Positions 43,235 through 51,859 of a DNA stretch of 64,000 nucleotides are shown in pieces. Location: contig PXRE01000001.1 in NCBI GenBank assembly GCA_003021085.1, forward strand, positions 124,001 through 188,000, read 5' to 3'. Position 1 is the first letter of the stretch; every line of letters begins with the position of its first letter. The notes below the pieces were generated by a model that saw nothing but the letters and a program-made list of their open reading frames with translations, was not told where the DNA came from and searched no databases. The translations under genes were made by a program, and so were the position numbers. Source of the DNA: Halobacteriales archaeon QS_1_68_20. Its GTDB lineage: Archaea; Halobacteriota; Halobacteria; Halobacteriales; PXRE01.

Positions 43235-43396
43235 ACACCACGCAACGTCCTCGCCGTCGGGGCCGTCGCCCTGGTCGTCGACCCACCGGTGCCGGACGTC
43301 CGCCTCGAACGGACTCGCGCGACGGTCGCAGTGACCGCACTGGCGGCAGTCTCAGTGGCGCTGGCAGGGTACGCCGTCGCGTACGTCGTCTTTTAG
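43235..43396 (+). pseudogene. C-terminal remnant of a membrane protein
   Basis: Directly after an in-frame TGA at 43232-43234, 53 codons without a start encode TPRNVLAVGAVALVVDPPVP, then LERTRATVAVTALAAVSVAL and a final GYAVAYVVF before TAG 43394. The final 27 residues form a hydrophobic helix and the composition is typical of haloarchaeal membrane proteins. It looks like the tail of a gene whose 5' part was lost at about 43230, at the border of the AT-rich island. The parent family is not recognisable. Confidence 0.5.
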
Positions 43397-43452
43397 CCGG
43401 GTTTTCAGCCGGCGTTTCACTCGCCCCCGAGAGATGAACGTCGGTCGGACTC

Positions 43453-44193
43453 TCAGCGGTCGCGCTGGGCGATTTCGCGTTCGATGGACTGCTCGATGGC
43501 CTCGTAGGAGTTCTCCCAGACGGGTTGACCGCCCACGGCGATGCCGAGTGGCTCCTCGAACTCGTACTCTTCGGCCTCCTCGATGTCGGAGTCGATGACG
43601 TAGCTCCGGCGGCGCTCCTTCCCGGCTTTGACGACTTCGTCCGGGTCGGCGTCGACCATGCTCGCGGCGATCTCGACGTCGCGGATGGAGTAGTCCGGGA
43701 AGTGATTTTCGAACAGGCGGTCGTGGAACTCTTTCTAGGCGAGAATTCCTTGTTGAGCTCGAACCTCAAGCATCGCACATGGGAGAAACATCGACCACTT
43801 GTTCTCCGGTTTCGGAAAATGTCTGACGATAATCGTAATGACGGGCCTGTCCAAATAATCGTTGCTCGACGAGACGAACTTTCGCAGTCTCCGCCGGGTG
43901 TTTCGCCAGAAATACCCGGACTCCTCGTGAGCGTAATCTGAGAACACCTCCACGTCAATCGGACCACCACCTCCACTGAGTACTAACGCCCCTGGGTATG
44001 GGTCATCTGGGCGATCACGGAACGTCTGGGTCTGGTAGTCGGATTCAGTCGACGTCGGCGTTGCAGTTGGCGTTTCCCGTATAGATTCTTCGGTGGTCGA
44101 TTCCGGGTCAGGGTTGTCGAGACAGCCTGCCGTCAACGTAGTTCCGACCAATGCCGTCCTGAAGAACGTTCGTCGAGAATATTCCTTATTCAT
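43453..44193 (-). pseudogene. DsbA-like Tat lipoprotein with in-frame TAG
   Basis: From ATG 44193 the frame encodes a Tat lipoprotein signal (KEYSRRTFFRTALVGTTLTA then Gly-Cys) and a thioredoxin/DsbA-like domain: PIDVEVFSDYAHEESGYFWR, VITIIVRHFPKPENKWSMFL. A TAG at 43735-43737 stops it at residue 152. The same frame continues with KEFHDRLFENHFPDY through PLGIAVGGQPVWENSYEAIE to TGA 43453. The neighbouring paralogue has Gln at this position, so the TAG looks like a CAG to TAG change. The usual CxxC after FSDYA is absent (AHEESG), so it was probably not a normal oxidoreductase. Confidence 0.75.
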
Positions 44194-44374
44194 AAGAGGG
44201 ACTGAATCCCGTTGTCTGATGATTCCCCAATCATGTGTAATAAGCGGTTTAAACTACATAAATTATTCATAGCTCGACAGATTCTCGACCCATATCCATG
44301 GTTAATTTGTCACGTCTCCCAATGTTGTGCGATTTGAGGAGCTACTTCGAGTGAATCTATGCCCTGAACGGCCT

Positions 44375-45132
44375 TTATAAATCCCGCCGGACCTTTTCGC
44401 GCTCTATGGCCTGCTCAATTGCCTCGTAAGAGTTCTCGTGGACTGGGGTACCGCCGACAACGATTCTTAGCGGTTCCTTGAGATCATAGCCCTCGCCCCG
44501 TTCGAGATCCGATTTGATCGAATAGCTATATCGACGTTCCTTACCAGCTTGAACCACTATCTGGATCGGCATCGACCATACTCGCGGCAATCTCCACGTC
44601 GCGACTGGAGTAGTCAGGGAAGTGGTTCTCGAACAGACGGTCGTGAAATTTCGCCTGGGCGATCAAGTCCTTCTGTACCATTACCTCCATAGCGGCACAC
44701 GGTAGAAACATCGACCATTCGTTGACCGGTTTGGGGAAGTGCCTGAGAACGATAGAAATATCTGGCCCATCACCAGTGTCAAGATCGCGCGTGTAATAAT
44801 CGCTTAGTCGGTATCGGGTTTTATTCCAAAATCTCTGGCTTCCCTCGTGGGCATAGTCAGAGAAAACTTCAACGTTAATCGGACCACTTCCCCTTCTGAG
44901 TACTAACTGGTCCGTGTGGTCATCTGGTCGATCACGAAACGTTCTAGTTTGATACCCCTGATCAGTTCCAGTAGGAGTTGATGTTGGGGGTATTCGTCCC
45001 GTTTTCTTTATCATTTGTCGGACTTTTCAAACCAATGCAACCAGTGATAACAGACATACCTGTACTCATTCCTAGGATAAATCTTCGTCGAGAGCCTCCC
45101 TTCGGCAAACGCTCTTTATCAGTGTTTACCAT
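44375..45132 (-). pseudogene. Second DsbA-like Tat lipoprotein copy with two frameshifts
   Basis: This is a diverged paralogue of the gene at 43453-44193. ATG 45132 starts a Tat lipoprotein signal (SRRRFILGMSTGMSVITG then Cys). At a run of five G (plus strand 44986-44990) the frame breaks. Homology resumes one frame over (TSTPTGTDQGYQTRTFRDRP, GPINVEVFSDYAHEGSQRFW, KFHDRLFENHFPDYSSRDVE). A second shift near 44565 separates it from the C-terminal part (VVQAGKERRYSYSIKSDLER, VGGTPVHENSYEAIEQAIER), ending at 44375. The CxxC is again missing. The DNA is distinctly AT-richer than the surrounding genome. Confidence 0.7.
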
Positions 45133-45147
45133 CTTTGTTCACCTTCA

Positions 45148-45714
45148 CTACAGTCCTGGTCCGGATGGTTGTTCCCCTGAGGGATCATACTCCGGCAGAC
45201 AGGCCTCTTCGTATTTTGGCGCGTGTTCATCACTACAACTAAACGTTTTGGTCTCTATTTCACCAACTATGTGATCATCACCAACGGGTTTTGTGAGGGA
45301 ATATCTGACCGCCGTGGAGTGAATTTCTCTTCGCCATTTATGGAGAACTGTTCGTTCCGCATATTGCCATATCTTGTATGTAGTCGAGAAGGTGAGTGTT
45401 CTTTTGTAGCGATGGTAGTACACCATCTTCCACCCGGTCGCCGTCTGCCCGTTCGGTAGGATGTACTCCACCTCCACTCGCTCCTTCTTGACGTTCTTCT
45501 CGGCCAATTCCCATTCTGACCCGGGCTGCTCCGTCGCAGTCATCGTGAGCGTCTGCTCTTCGGTACGCTTTTCGGTCGTCACGTGCTGCCAATTCGGACT
45601 CTCGACTATCCGTGATGGAGTGTTCCCAGACTCGAACGCAGTGGTCGTGTCGGTGTAATTCCAATTGACCTCATCAACACCGATAATCTCCCAGAGCCTG
45701 TCATAGAATCCATC
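45148..45714 (-). pseudogene. Unknown gene, 5'-truncated next to a transposase tail
   Basis: An open frame without a good start runs from the TGA at 45715-45717 to the stop at 45148, about 188 codons. It includes GFYDRLWEIIGVDEVNWNYT, TTTAFESGNTPSRIVESPNW, LPNGQTATGWKMVYYHRYKR and the C-terminal part SCSDEHAPKYEEACLPEYDP. An internal GTG at 45582 could give a 144-residue protein. The coding style (acidic, Tyr/Trp-containing) is protein-like, but I recognise no family. The missing start lies exactly where the transposase remnant begins, so insertion probably removed the 5' end. Confidence 0.5.
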
Positions 45715-45718
45715 TCAT

Positions 45719-46021
45719 AGCTTCTCACAGCCCGGATCGTTTCCTCGCTCGTACGAGACGGAGTTTCTCGTCGATGCTGGTGGCTATCTGACTGCCCTCG
45801 CTCGCCACGAATTGAGCGGGCAGCTCAACTATACCACCCGAAACCACATCGAAAAGTGGTTTCAAACAGTGGCGATGCGGATCGACCGTTTTCACTCGTT
45901 CTGGCGGGGCAGTCAATCGAGCGCGAAACGGTGGCTACGCCGGTTCAGACGCTACTACAACCGATATCGGCCGAACCAGGCACTGGATGGCGCCACTCCT
46001 GCCCAGGAGGTGCTGAACTAG
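45719..46021 (+). mobile_element. C-terminal fragment of a DDE transposase
   Basis: The frame encodes SYETEFLVDAGGYLTALARH, ELSGQLNYTTRNHIEKWFQT, MRIDRFHSFWRGSQSSAKRW and YYNRYRPNQALDGATPAQEV before ending LN at TAG 46019-46021. FLVD supplies the second catalytic Asp and HIEKW the catalytic Glu of an integrase-type DDE domain; the first Asp and the whole N-terminal half are missing. The RPNQALDG-TP ending is typical of IS6/IS240- or IS481-like enzymes. The exact family is not certain. No flanking terminal repeats were recognised. Confidence 0.7.
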
Positions 46022-46324
46022 ACAGTGCCGTTTCCGAGGAGACCAAGGCATCCGGAGAGAAAGCCAGAAGCTAAAGTCGATGCAGCGAACAGGAGGGATT
46101 CTCTTCTGGAGGGCATACGTCACAGATATCCATCATTAATATAAATATTTTCCCTTATAGGACGCCCGAATGAATGGGTAATTTGACGGATTTATTTGAT
46201 TACCCAGGCCAAGAGAGTCAAGGAATCCAATTGAAAGTGAAAAATGAAACTATACAAAGAGGACCGTAGTGATCTGCTGTTATTGCGTTTAGGGTGAAAT
46301 AACTCGCAATCGACGATCGACCGC
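46022..46324. other. AT-rich spacer at the right edge of the island
   Basis: This 303-base stretch lies between the transposase tail and the convergent peptidase gene. It is AT-rich at 46130-46280 (for example TATAAATATTTTCCC near 46139) and has no open frame of protein-like composition. It probably holds insertion-sequence remains and the tail of the island. Confidence 0.4.
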
Positions 46325-48139
46325 TCAGACGTACCGATCCAGGAAGTCCGCGATTGCCTCGAACTCCTCGATCAGGTTGTCTCGACTGGTGGTGTGGTGG
46401 CCCTCGTCCTCGAAGATCAGCGTCTCGACGGAGACGCCCTGTTCGCGGACCGTCTCGGCGATCTGTTCGGCCTCGCTCACGGGGACCCGCGGGTCGTTGG
46501 CGCCGTGCTGGACGAACAGCTGACACTGGATGCGGTCGGCACGGTGGATCGGACTGATCCGCTCTAGCAACTCGCGGTTCTCCAGGCTCCCGTACTCGGC
46601 TTCACGGTGCGAGCGCCGCCACTCGCCCGTGTTTTCGAGGAACGTCTCGAAGTTGGCGATGCCGACGAAGTCGACGGCGGCCGCCCAGAGGTCGGGGTAC
46701 TCCGTGATCGCCGCCAGCACCATGAATCCGCCGTACGAGCGCCCGTAAGCGACGATCCGGTCGGCGTCGACTTCCGGCTGGTCGTGGAGCCACTCGACCG
46801 CCTGCTGGATGTCCCTGACCGAGTCCATCCGCTTGTCCTGGTCGTCGAGGTGGGTGTAGGCTTTGCCGTACCCCGTGGACCCGCGGACGTTCGGTTCGAG
46901 GACGGCGTACCCGCGGTTGATGAAGAACTGCTTCGTCGGGTAGAACCACGGCCGCCGCTGGTGGGTGGGGCCGCCGTGAATGTCGACGATGACGGGCGTC
47001 TCCGCCTCCTCGGCGTCTTCGGGAAGCGTCCAGTAGGCGGGAATCTCCCTATCGTCGAACGTCTCGTAGCGGACCGTCTCGGCCGCCCGGAACGTCGACG
47101 GCGGGATGCCGGCGGTGCCGCCCGGGGTCACCCGCTCGTCGGCGACGGTGCCGAACTGCGCGACGTGGACGCCGTAGGGCTGGGTGTTCTCCGTGTGGGT
47201 GAACGCGTACCGCTCGCCGTCGGGACCGAACGTGAGACCGGTAACGACGCCGTCCACGGAGGGTGCGGCCGTCTCCCTGATCGATCCGCCGCCGTCGACG
47301 AGTCGGCCGGCGTGCAGTTCCGAGTAGCCGTCGACGTTGCGCGTCCAGGCGATGCGACCGGACTCGTGGACGGCGAGGCCGTTCACGTTCCAGTCGCCAC
47401 CGGCGACGACCGTCTCGATTTCGGCGTCGGTGTCGTCTTCGGACGGGTCGACGCCCGAGAGGTCGATCCGGCCCAGGTACGCGGTGTCGCTCCCGTGGTC
47501 CGTGACGACGTAGAGGTCGCCGTCGGGACCAGGTTCCACGAACGGGAAGCGGGTCTCGTCGTCGTCGCTCAGTCGAACTCGCTCGCCGGCGTCCGCGTCC
47601 AGCAGGTAGAGGTCGGTGTCGTTGCTGGACCGGGGCTTCGCCAGCACGAGTCGGTCCTCGTCCAGCCAGGTATCGACGGTGAGCCAACCGCCCTCGCCTT
47701 CAAGCACGAGTTCGGCGTCGTCGTCTGACTCCTCGCGGCCCTGGACGTACACGTCGAAGACGCCCGGGTCACGGCGGTTCGCGGAGTAGGCGACCCGCTG
47801 GCCGTCGGGGCTCCAGTCGCCCCAGGCGTGCTTGGCCTCGGGCGCGTCGGTCAGCGGCGTCTCGGTCCCGTCGCGGAGGTCGTAGCGGTACAGTTGGTTG
47901 CGCTCGTCGCTGCCGCGGTCCATCCCGAAGACGAACTCCTCGCGCGTCCGGGAGGGTGCGACCGTCGAGACGCGCTCCTCGTAGGGGGTGAGTCGCTCCG
48001 GCCAGGCGCCGGCCGCGTCGGTCGTCCAGACCTGGGGGGTCCCGCTAGTGTCCGACAGGAACAGCAACCGGCCGCCGGGCGTGAACGACGGGGAGTCGAC
48101 CTCGTCGATGCTGAGAAACCGGGCTACGTCGTAGGCCAT
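46325..48139 (-). CDS. S9-family prolyl oligopeptidase-like serine peptidase
   Basis: The 604-residue protein has an N-terminal WD40-like/TolB propeller (residues about 1-350; blades such as WGDWSPDGQRVAYSANRRDP and LTFGPDGERYAFTHTENTQP) and a C-terminal alpha/beta-hydrolase domain. The hydrolase has VIVDIHGGPTHQRRPWF (oxyanion region), the nucleophile elbow AYGRSYGGFMVLAA, the acid in QHGANDPRVPVSEAE and the catalytic His in FEDEGHHTTSRDN. Members are acylaminoacyl- or dipeptidyl-peptidases. No signal peptide is present, so it is cytoplasmic. ATG 48139 is the family start (MAYDVARFLSIDEVDSPSF). Confidence 0.92.
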   Translation of the reverse strand: MAYDVARFLSIDEVDSPSFTPGGRLLFLSDTSGTPQVWTTDAAGAWPERLTPYEERVSTVAPSRTREEFVFGMDRGSDERNQLYRYDLRDGTETPLTDAPEAKHAWGDWSPDGQRVAYSANRRDPGVFDVYVQGREESDDDAELVLEGEGGWLTVDTWLDEDRLVLAKPRSSNDTDLYLLDADAGERVRLSDDDETRFPFVEPGPDGDLYVVTDHGSDTAYLGRIDLSGVDPSEDDTDAEIETVVAGGDWNVNGLAVHESGRIAWTRNVDGYSELHAGRLVDGGGSIRETAAPSVDGVVTGLTFGPDGERYAFTHTENTQPYGVHVAQFGTVADERVTPGGTAGIPPSTFRAAETVRYETFDDREIPAYWTLPEDAEEAETPVIVDIHGGPTHQRRPWFYPTKQFFINRGYAVLEPNVRGSTGYGKAYTHLDDQDKRMDSVRDIQQAVEWLHDQPEVDADRIVAYGRSYGGFMVLAAITEYPDLWAAAVDFVGIANFETFLENTGEWRRSHREAEYGSLENRELLERISPIHRADRIQCQLFVQHGANDPRVPVSEAEQIAETVREQGVSVETLIFEDEGHHTTSRDNLIEEFEAIADFLDRYV

Positions 48140-48300
48140 ACTGGGCCGCCGGGCGCAGCGCGCAAAACGGTTCGGGGAGCGGCAGGCCACGACCCGGGTC
48201 CAGCGGCGCCCGACGGGGGGGCGCCCCCGTGCGCCGTCGGCGCCCGCGGAAGTCCGTCTCCGGAACTGACTTTACCGAGCGACGAATGCTTCCGCGGACG

Positions 48301-49692
48301 ATGGGTACGACGGTCCGGTTCCTCCACTACTCGGACGTGGAGAACGCCTACGACGACCCCGCACGGATCGGTCGACTGGCGTCCTCGATCCGGGAGTTGC
48401 GGGACGACGCCACCATGATCTGTGGCACCGGGGACACCACGGCGCCGGGACTGCTGGCGATGGAAACCCGCGGCGCCCACGCCCGGCGGTTCTTCCGGGC
48501 GGTCGCACCGGACTTCGCCACCTTCGGCAACCACGACTTCGACCCAGGGACCGACCCACTCCGGGAGACCGTCGCCGAGTCGCCCCAGACGTGGGTGACG
48601 GCGAACCTGCTAGAAGAGTCGGGGGACCGCCAGTTCGCGGCCGACGCGGGCGTCCAGCGGACCGCGCTCACCTCGGTCGACGGGACGCGGGTCGGCCTCG
48701 CCGGCGTCACGGACCCGGAAACGGTCCGGCCCCATCCCGGCGCGGAGGGCGTGCGAGTCACGGACCCGGTGGAGGCGGCGGCGCGCGCCACGGACGAACT
48801 GGTCGACCGGGGCGTCGACCTCGTCGTCGTCCTCTCGCACGCGGGCGAGAGCGACGACGGGATAGCGAGTCTTCCGGCGGTCGACCTCGTTCTCGGGGGC
48901 CACGTCCACGACGTTCGCAACGACCGCGTGGACGGGACGCCGGTCGTCCACCCCGGCCAGCGAGGCGAGCGACTATCGGAGGTGGTGGTGACCGACGGGG
49001 CCGTCGACGTCGTCCTGCACGACGTCACGGAGGCCGAGGTGGCGGCCGACGTCGCGGAGACGTACCGCGACCTCCGCACCGAAACGGGGCTGGACGAGAC
49101 GCTGACGCGGGTCGAGGGGACGGTCCCCCGCGACCGGGCGGCGTGCTACCCGGAGAGCGTGATGGGCAACACCGTCGCGGACGCCTACCGCTGGAGCGCC
49201 GACGCGGACGTCGCCATCTTCAACGCGATGCAACTGCGAACCGGCCCCGCGCTGTCCGGCGAGGTCACCGTCGGCGATGTCCGGGGGGCCATCCCGTTCG
49301 ACAACCCCATCCACGCGACGACCCTGACCGGCGAGGAGGTGCTGGAACTGCTCGCAAACCTGGGCGCGCCGGGGCCGGACCTGGAAGTGTTCGGCCACGT
49401 CAGCGGTGCGACGTTGACCTGGCGGCGGACCGGGGACGACCTTGCGCTGGACTCGGCCACGGTCGGCGGCGAGTCGCCGGACCCCTCGGCCACGTACCGG
49501 GTGTCGGCCCCGGCGTACGCGTTCGACCGGGGCCTGTTCCCCCCGCTGGCCTCCGACCGCGTGGAGGAGACCACCGGCCGAGCGCACGAGGCGCTGGTGG
49601 CGCACGTCCGCCGGCACGGCCTCACCGATCTGGAGGGGCGGATGCGGACGAGCGTCGACGACGCCGAGGGGTCGCTGCGCTCGCTGGACTGA
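48301..49692 (+). CDS. 5'-nucleotidase/UshA-like metallophosphatase
   Basis: The 463-residue protein has a calcineurin-like N-terminal domain and a 5'-nucleotidase C-terminal domain. Metal-ligand motifs are FLHYSDVENAY (DxH replaced by SDVEN), MICGTGDTTAPG, FATFGNHDFDPGTDP (GNHD), VVVLSHAGESDDGI and VLGGHVHDV. The C-terminal part has ESVMGNTVADAYRWSADADV and GDVRGAIPFDNPIHATTL. No signal peptide is seen, unlike many UshA proteins, so it may act inside the cell on nucleotides or sugar-nucleotides. ATG 48301 is chosen; ATG 48286 is also in frame. Confidence 0.87.
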   Translation: MGTTVRFLHYSDVENAYDDPARIGRLASSIRELRDDATMICGTGDTTAPGLLAMETRGAHARRFFRAVAPDFATFGNHDFDPGTDPLRETVAESPQTWVTANLLEESGDRQFAADAGVQRTALTSVDGTRVGLAGVTDPETVRPHPGAEGVRVTDPVEAAARATDELVDRGVDLVVVLSHAGESDDGIASLPAVDLVLGGHVHDVRNDRVDGTPVVHPGQRGERLSEVVVTDGAVDVVLHDVTEAEVAADVAETYRDLRTETGLDETLTRVEGTVPRDRAACYPESVMGNTVADAYRWSADADVAIFNAMQLRTGPALSGEVTVGDVRGAIPFDNPIHATTLTGEEVLELLANLGAPGPDLEVFGHVSGATLTWRRTGDDLALDSATVGGESPDPSATYRVSAPAYAFDRGLFPPLASDRVEETTGRAHEALVAHVRRHGLTDLEGRMRTSVDDAEGSLRSLD

Positions 49693-49772
49693 CGTTCCCA
49701 CGGTCGTCTCGGACCCGCGAGCGCGCTCCCGAATGATTGGGCTTATCGGCCGGCCCCGCAAACGCCCGCACA

Positions 49773-51203
49773 GTGTCGGGTGCCGACGACAAGCGCGTCG
49801 ACATGACGACAGGGGCCATCAGCCCCAAGCTTCTGGAACTGTCGTGGCCGCTGGTCGCGGGCAACCTCCTCCAGACGGTCTACAACCTGGCCGACATGTT
49901 CTGGGTCGGCCGGGTCGGCCCGGACGCCGTCGCCGCCGTGTCACTGATGTTCCCGACGGTGTTTCTGTTCATCTCGGTGGCGCTGGGGATCAACGCGGCC
50001 GCGGTGGCGGTCGTCTCCCAGCACATCGGCGCCGGCAACGAGCGCCGCGCCGAGAACGCCGTCGCCCAGTCCATCTTGCTGGCGCTGGCGGCGGCCGTGA
50101 TCCTCGCGGTGGGGGGCTACGCCGTCCGGCACCCGCTGGTCTCGCTCATCGGCGCCGAGGGGCGGGTGTACACAGAGGCCATCTCCTACCTCGAAGTGAT
50201 CTTCCTGGCCATCCCGTTCACGTTCCTCTTCTTCGTGTTCCGGGCGGTCCTCCGGGCGGCCGGTGACACGAAGACGGCGATGTGGCTCGTCGTCGTCTCC
50301 GCGGGCCTGAACGTCGTCATCGACCCCTTCTTCATCCTCGGGTGGGGACCGCTCCCGGCGCTGGAGACCCAGGGCGCGGCCATCGCCACGCTCATCTCTC
50401 GGGCCCTGGCCGCAGCGGCGGGTCTGTACGTCCTGATCGACGGCGGCTGGGGCATCCGCCTGCGCCTCCCGGACCTCCGGCCGGACCCCCGGACCCTCCG
50501 CCGGTTGCTCGACGTGGGGTACCCCGCGGCGGCGGACGGCCTGGTCCGCAGTCTCGCGGCGGTGGTGTTCGCGGGCCTGGTCGCCCGGTTCGGGAAGGCG
50601 CCGACGGCGGCCTACGGCATCGGGATTCGCCTGATGTCGGTCACCTGGACCGTCTCGGGAGCGGTCGGGCAGGCCGCCGCCACCGGCGTCGGCCAGAACC
50701 TCGGCGCGGGGAGCCCCGACCGTGCCGCGCGGGTCACGTGGGTCGGCACGGCGGGGACGATGGCCGTCCTGACGGCCGCGGGGGCGCTGGCGTTCGTCTT
50801 CCCGGACGTCGCCATGGGCATCTTCGTCGACGACCCCGCCGTGATCGCCGAGGGCGTGACCCTGATGCGGATCATCGCGCCGTTCTGGCTGTTCTTCGGC
50901 GGGTTGATGGTCGTCCAGGGCGGGTTCCGCGGCGCGGGGTCGACCCGGGCGGCGTTCGCGCTGTCGCTGCTCTCCCGGTGGGTGATGCGCATCCCGGTCG
51001 CGTGGCTACTGGCGTACCACCTCGCCTGGGGACCGTCCGGACTCTGGTGGTCGTTCAGCTTCTCGGCGGTCGCGTCGTTCGCCGTCGGGGTCGCCTGGTT
51101 CCGACGGGCTACCTGGACGGAGGACGTCGTCGAACGGGAACGTCAGGCAGGGAGCGAACCCACGACGGGTGACGACGCCGATCCCGAGGCGGTCGACGAC
51201 TGA
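49773..51203 (+). CDS. MATE-family efflux transporter
   Basis: This 476-residue, twelve-helix protein has two homologous halves. LLELSWPLVAGNLLQTVYNL and ADMFWVGRVGPDAVAAVSLM begin the first; DVGYPAAADGLVRSLAAVVF begins the second. Transporters of this type exchange Na+ or H+ for cationic drugs or metabolites. The start GTG 49773 is supported by a GCTTATCG TATA-like box (49741-49748) exactly 27 bases upstream; the longer frame to 49737 is rejected. The tail after residue 455 is acidic and hydrophilic. Confidence 0.9.
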   Translation: MSGADDKRVDMTTGAISPKLLELSWPLVAGNLLQTVYNLADMFWVGRVGPDAVAAVSLMFPTVFLFISVALGINAAAVAVVSQHIGAGNERRAENAVAQSILLALAAAVILAVGGYAVRHPLVSLIGAEGRVYTEAISYLEVIFLAIPFTFLFFVFRAVLRAAGDTKTAMWLVVVSAGLNVVIDPFFILGWGPLPALETQGAAIATLISRALAAAAGLYVLIDGGWGIRLRLPDLRPDPRTLRRLLDVGYPAAADGLVRSLAAVVFAGLVARFGKAPTAAYGIGIRLMSVTWTVSGAVGQAAATGVGQNLGAGSPDRAARVTWVGTAGTMAVLTAAGALAFVFPDVAMGIFVDDPAVIAEGVTLMRIIAPFWLFFGGLMVVQGGFRGAGSTRAAFALSLLSRWVMRIPVAWLLAYHLAWGPSGLWWSFSFSAVASFAVGVAWFRRATWTEDVVERERQAGSEPTTGDDADPEAVDD

Positions 51204-51560
51204 TTACGCGCCCGAGCGGGCCCACTCCACGGCGTCCGCGCGGTTCTGGGCCGACTCGACGGTCATTCCGGCCTCGTCGAACACCCGCTTGGCGGCCAAC
51301 GCCTTGATCTCGTCGCCGACCAGACCGACGCGCTCGACGCCGCAGTCGGCGATGGCACTCGCCATCCGGTGCATGGCCTCCTGGGTCTCGGGGCCGAGGT
51401 ACCGGTCCGTCCGGTCGACTGCGACGTAGGCGTCGACGTCCTCACGTTCTAGCAGGTCGAGCACCCGCTGGTTGACGACTTCGCGGTCCGGTCGGTGCTC
51501 GTGCCACTCGACGACGACGACACCGTCTACGACTTCGGCGGTGAGAGCCTCAGTACCCAT
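51204..51560 (-). CDS. Hypothetical protein, 118 aa
   Basis: ATG 51560 starts MGTEALTAEVVDGVVVVEWH, followed by DVDAYVAVDRTDRYLGPETQ and RVGLVGDEIKALAAKRVFDE. The alternating strand/helix pattern suggests a STAS/SpoIIAA-like or small Rossmann-type fold, but no motif is decisive. The longer frame to 51626 begins with a basic stretch and is rejected. It converges with the MATE gene. Function unknown. Confidence 0.6.
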   Translation of the reverse strand: MGTEALTAEVVDGVVVVEWHEHRPDREVVNQRVLDLLEREDVDAYVAVDRTDRYLGPETQEAMHRMASAIADCGVERVGLVGDEIKALAAKRVFDEAGMTVESAQNRADAVEWARSGA

Positions 51561-51656
51561 CCGGATGACGCTCCGACGCGAGCGAGGAAATAGTTTATTG
51601 CCAACAGGATTTCGGACGTTCCGCACGGGGCGACCTTGGGGTGGTCTGAACTTATG

Positions 51657-51676
51657 TACTCCAGCGGAGTATAAAA
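51657..51676. promoter_or_regulatory. Inverted repeat overlapping a TATA box
   Basis: TACTCC-AGC-GGAGTA (51657-51671) is a perfect 6-bp inverted repeat whose right arm runs into GTATAAAAGG, a TATA-like element readable in both directions (minus: CCTTTTATAC). It lies about 90 bases before the 118-residue gene on the minus strand. Such overlap is typical of a repressor operator. The regulator is not known. Confidence 0.4.
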
Positions 51677-51680
51677 GGGA

Positions 51681-51755
51681 TCAGTCCTCGAGTTCCTCGC
51701 GGAGCAACTGGTTGACGTCGCCGGGGTCGGCGCTCCCGCCGGTCAGTTCTGCCAC
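51681..51755 (-). pseudogene. Duplicated GatB C-terminal tail
   Basis: On the minus strand, GTG 51755 to TGA 51681-51683 encodes VAELTGGSADPGDVNQLLRE, then ELED. This is nearly the same as the end of the real GatB nearby (KTGGSADPGDVNELLRAEL). The coding sequence is similar but not identical, so it is a diverged copy. The region just upstream on the same strand is not GatB-like. It appears to be the left-over 3' end of a second gatB or a partial duplication, positioned just after the gatB terminator. Confidence 0.6.
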
Positions 51756-51825
51756 CTTTTCTCCGTCGGGTGCCTCGGGCGCTCCCCGAGCGCCCTCGGA
51801 ACCGCTCCTCGAAAAAGCTGGACCA

Positions 51826-51857
51826 AAAAGCCGAACGCTCGCTCCGCTCGCGTTCGG
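51826..51857 (-). terminator. Hairpin plus T-run terminator after gatB
   Basis: On the minus strand CCGAACGC and GCGTTCGG (51857-51850 and 51838-51831) form a perfect 8-bp stem around an 11-base loop, followed by CTTTTT (51830-51826). It begins three bases after the gatB TAG. The stem-loop with a T-run matches an intrinsic terminator and would end the gatB transcript. Confidence 0.7.
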
Positions 51858-51859
51858 TA

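Noticed and set aside
43735-43737. Pyrrolysine-type decoding of TAG
   Set aside because: The neighbouring paralogue has Gln here, the gene lies among decayed genes, and haloarchaea of this type are not known to use pyrrolysine. A nonsense mutation is simpler.
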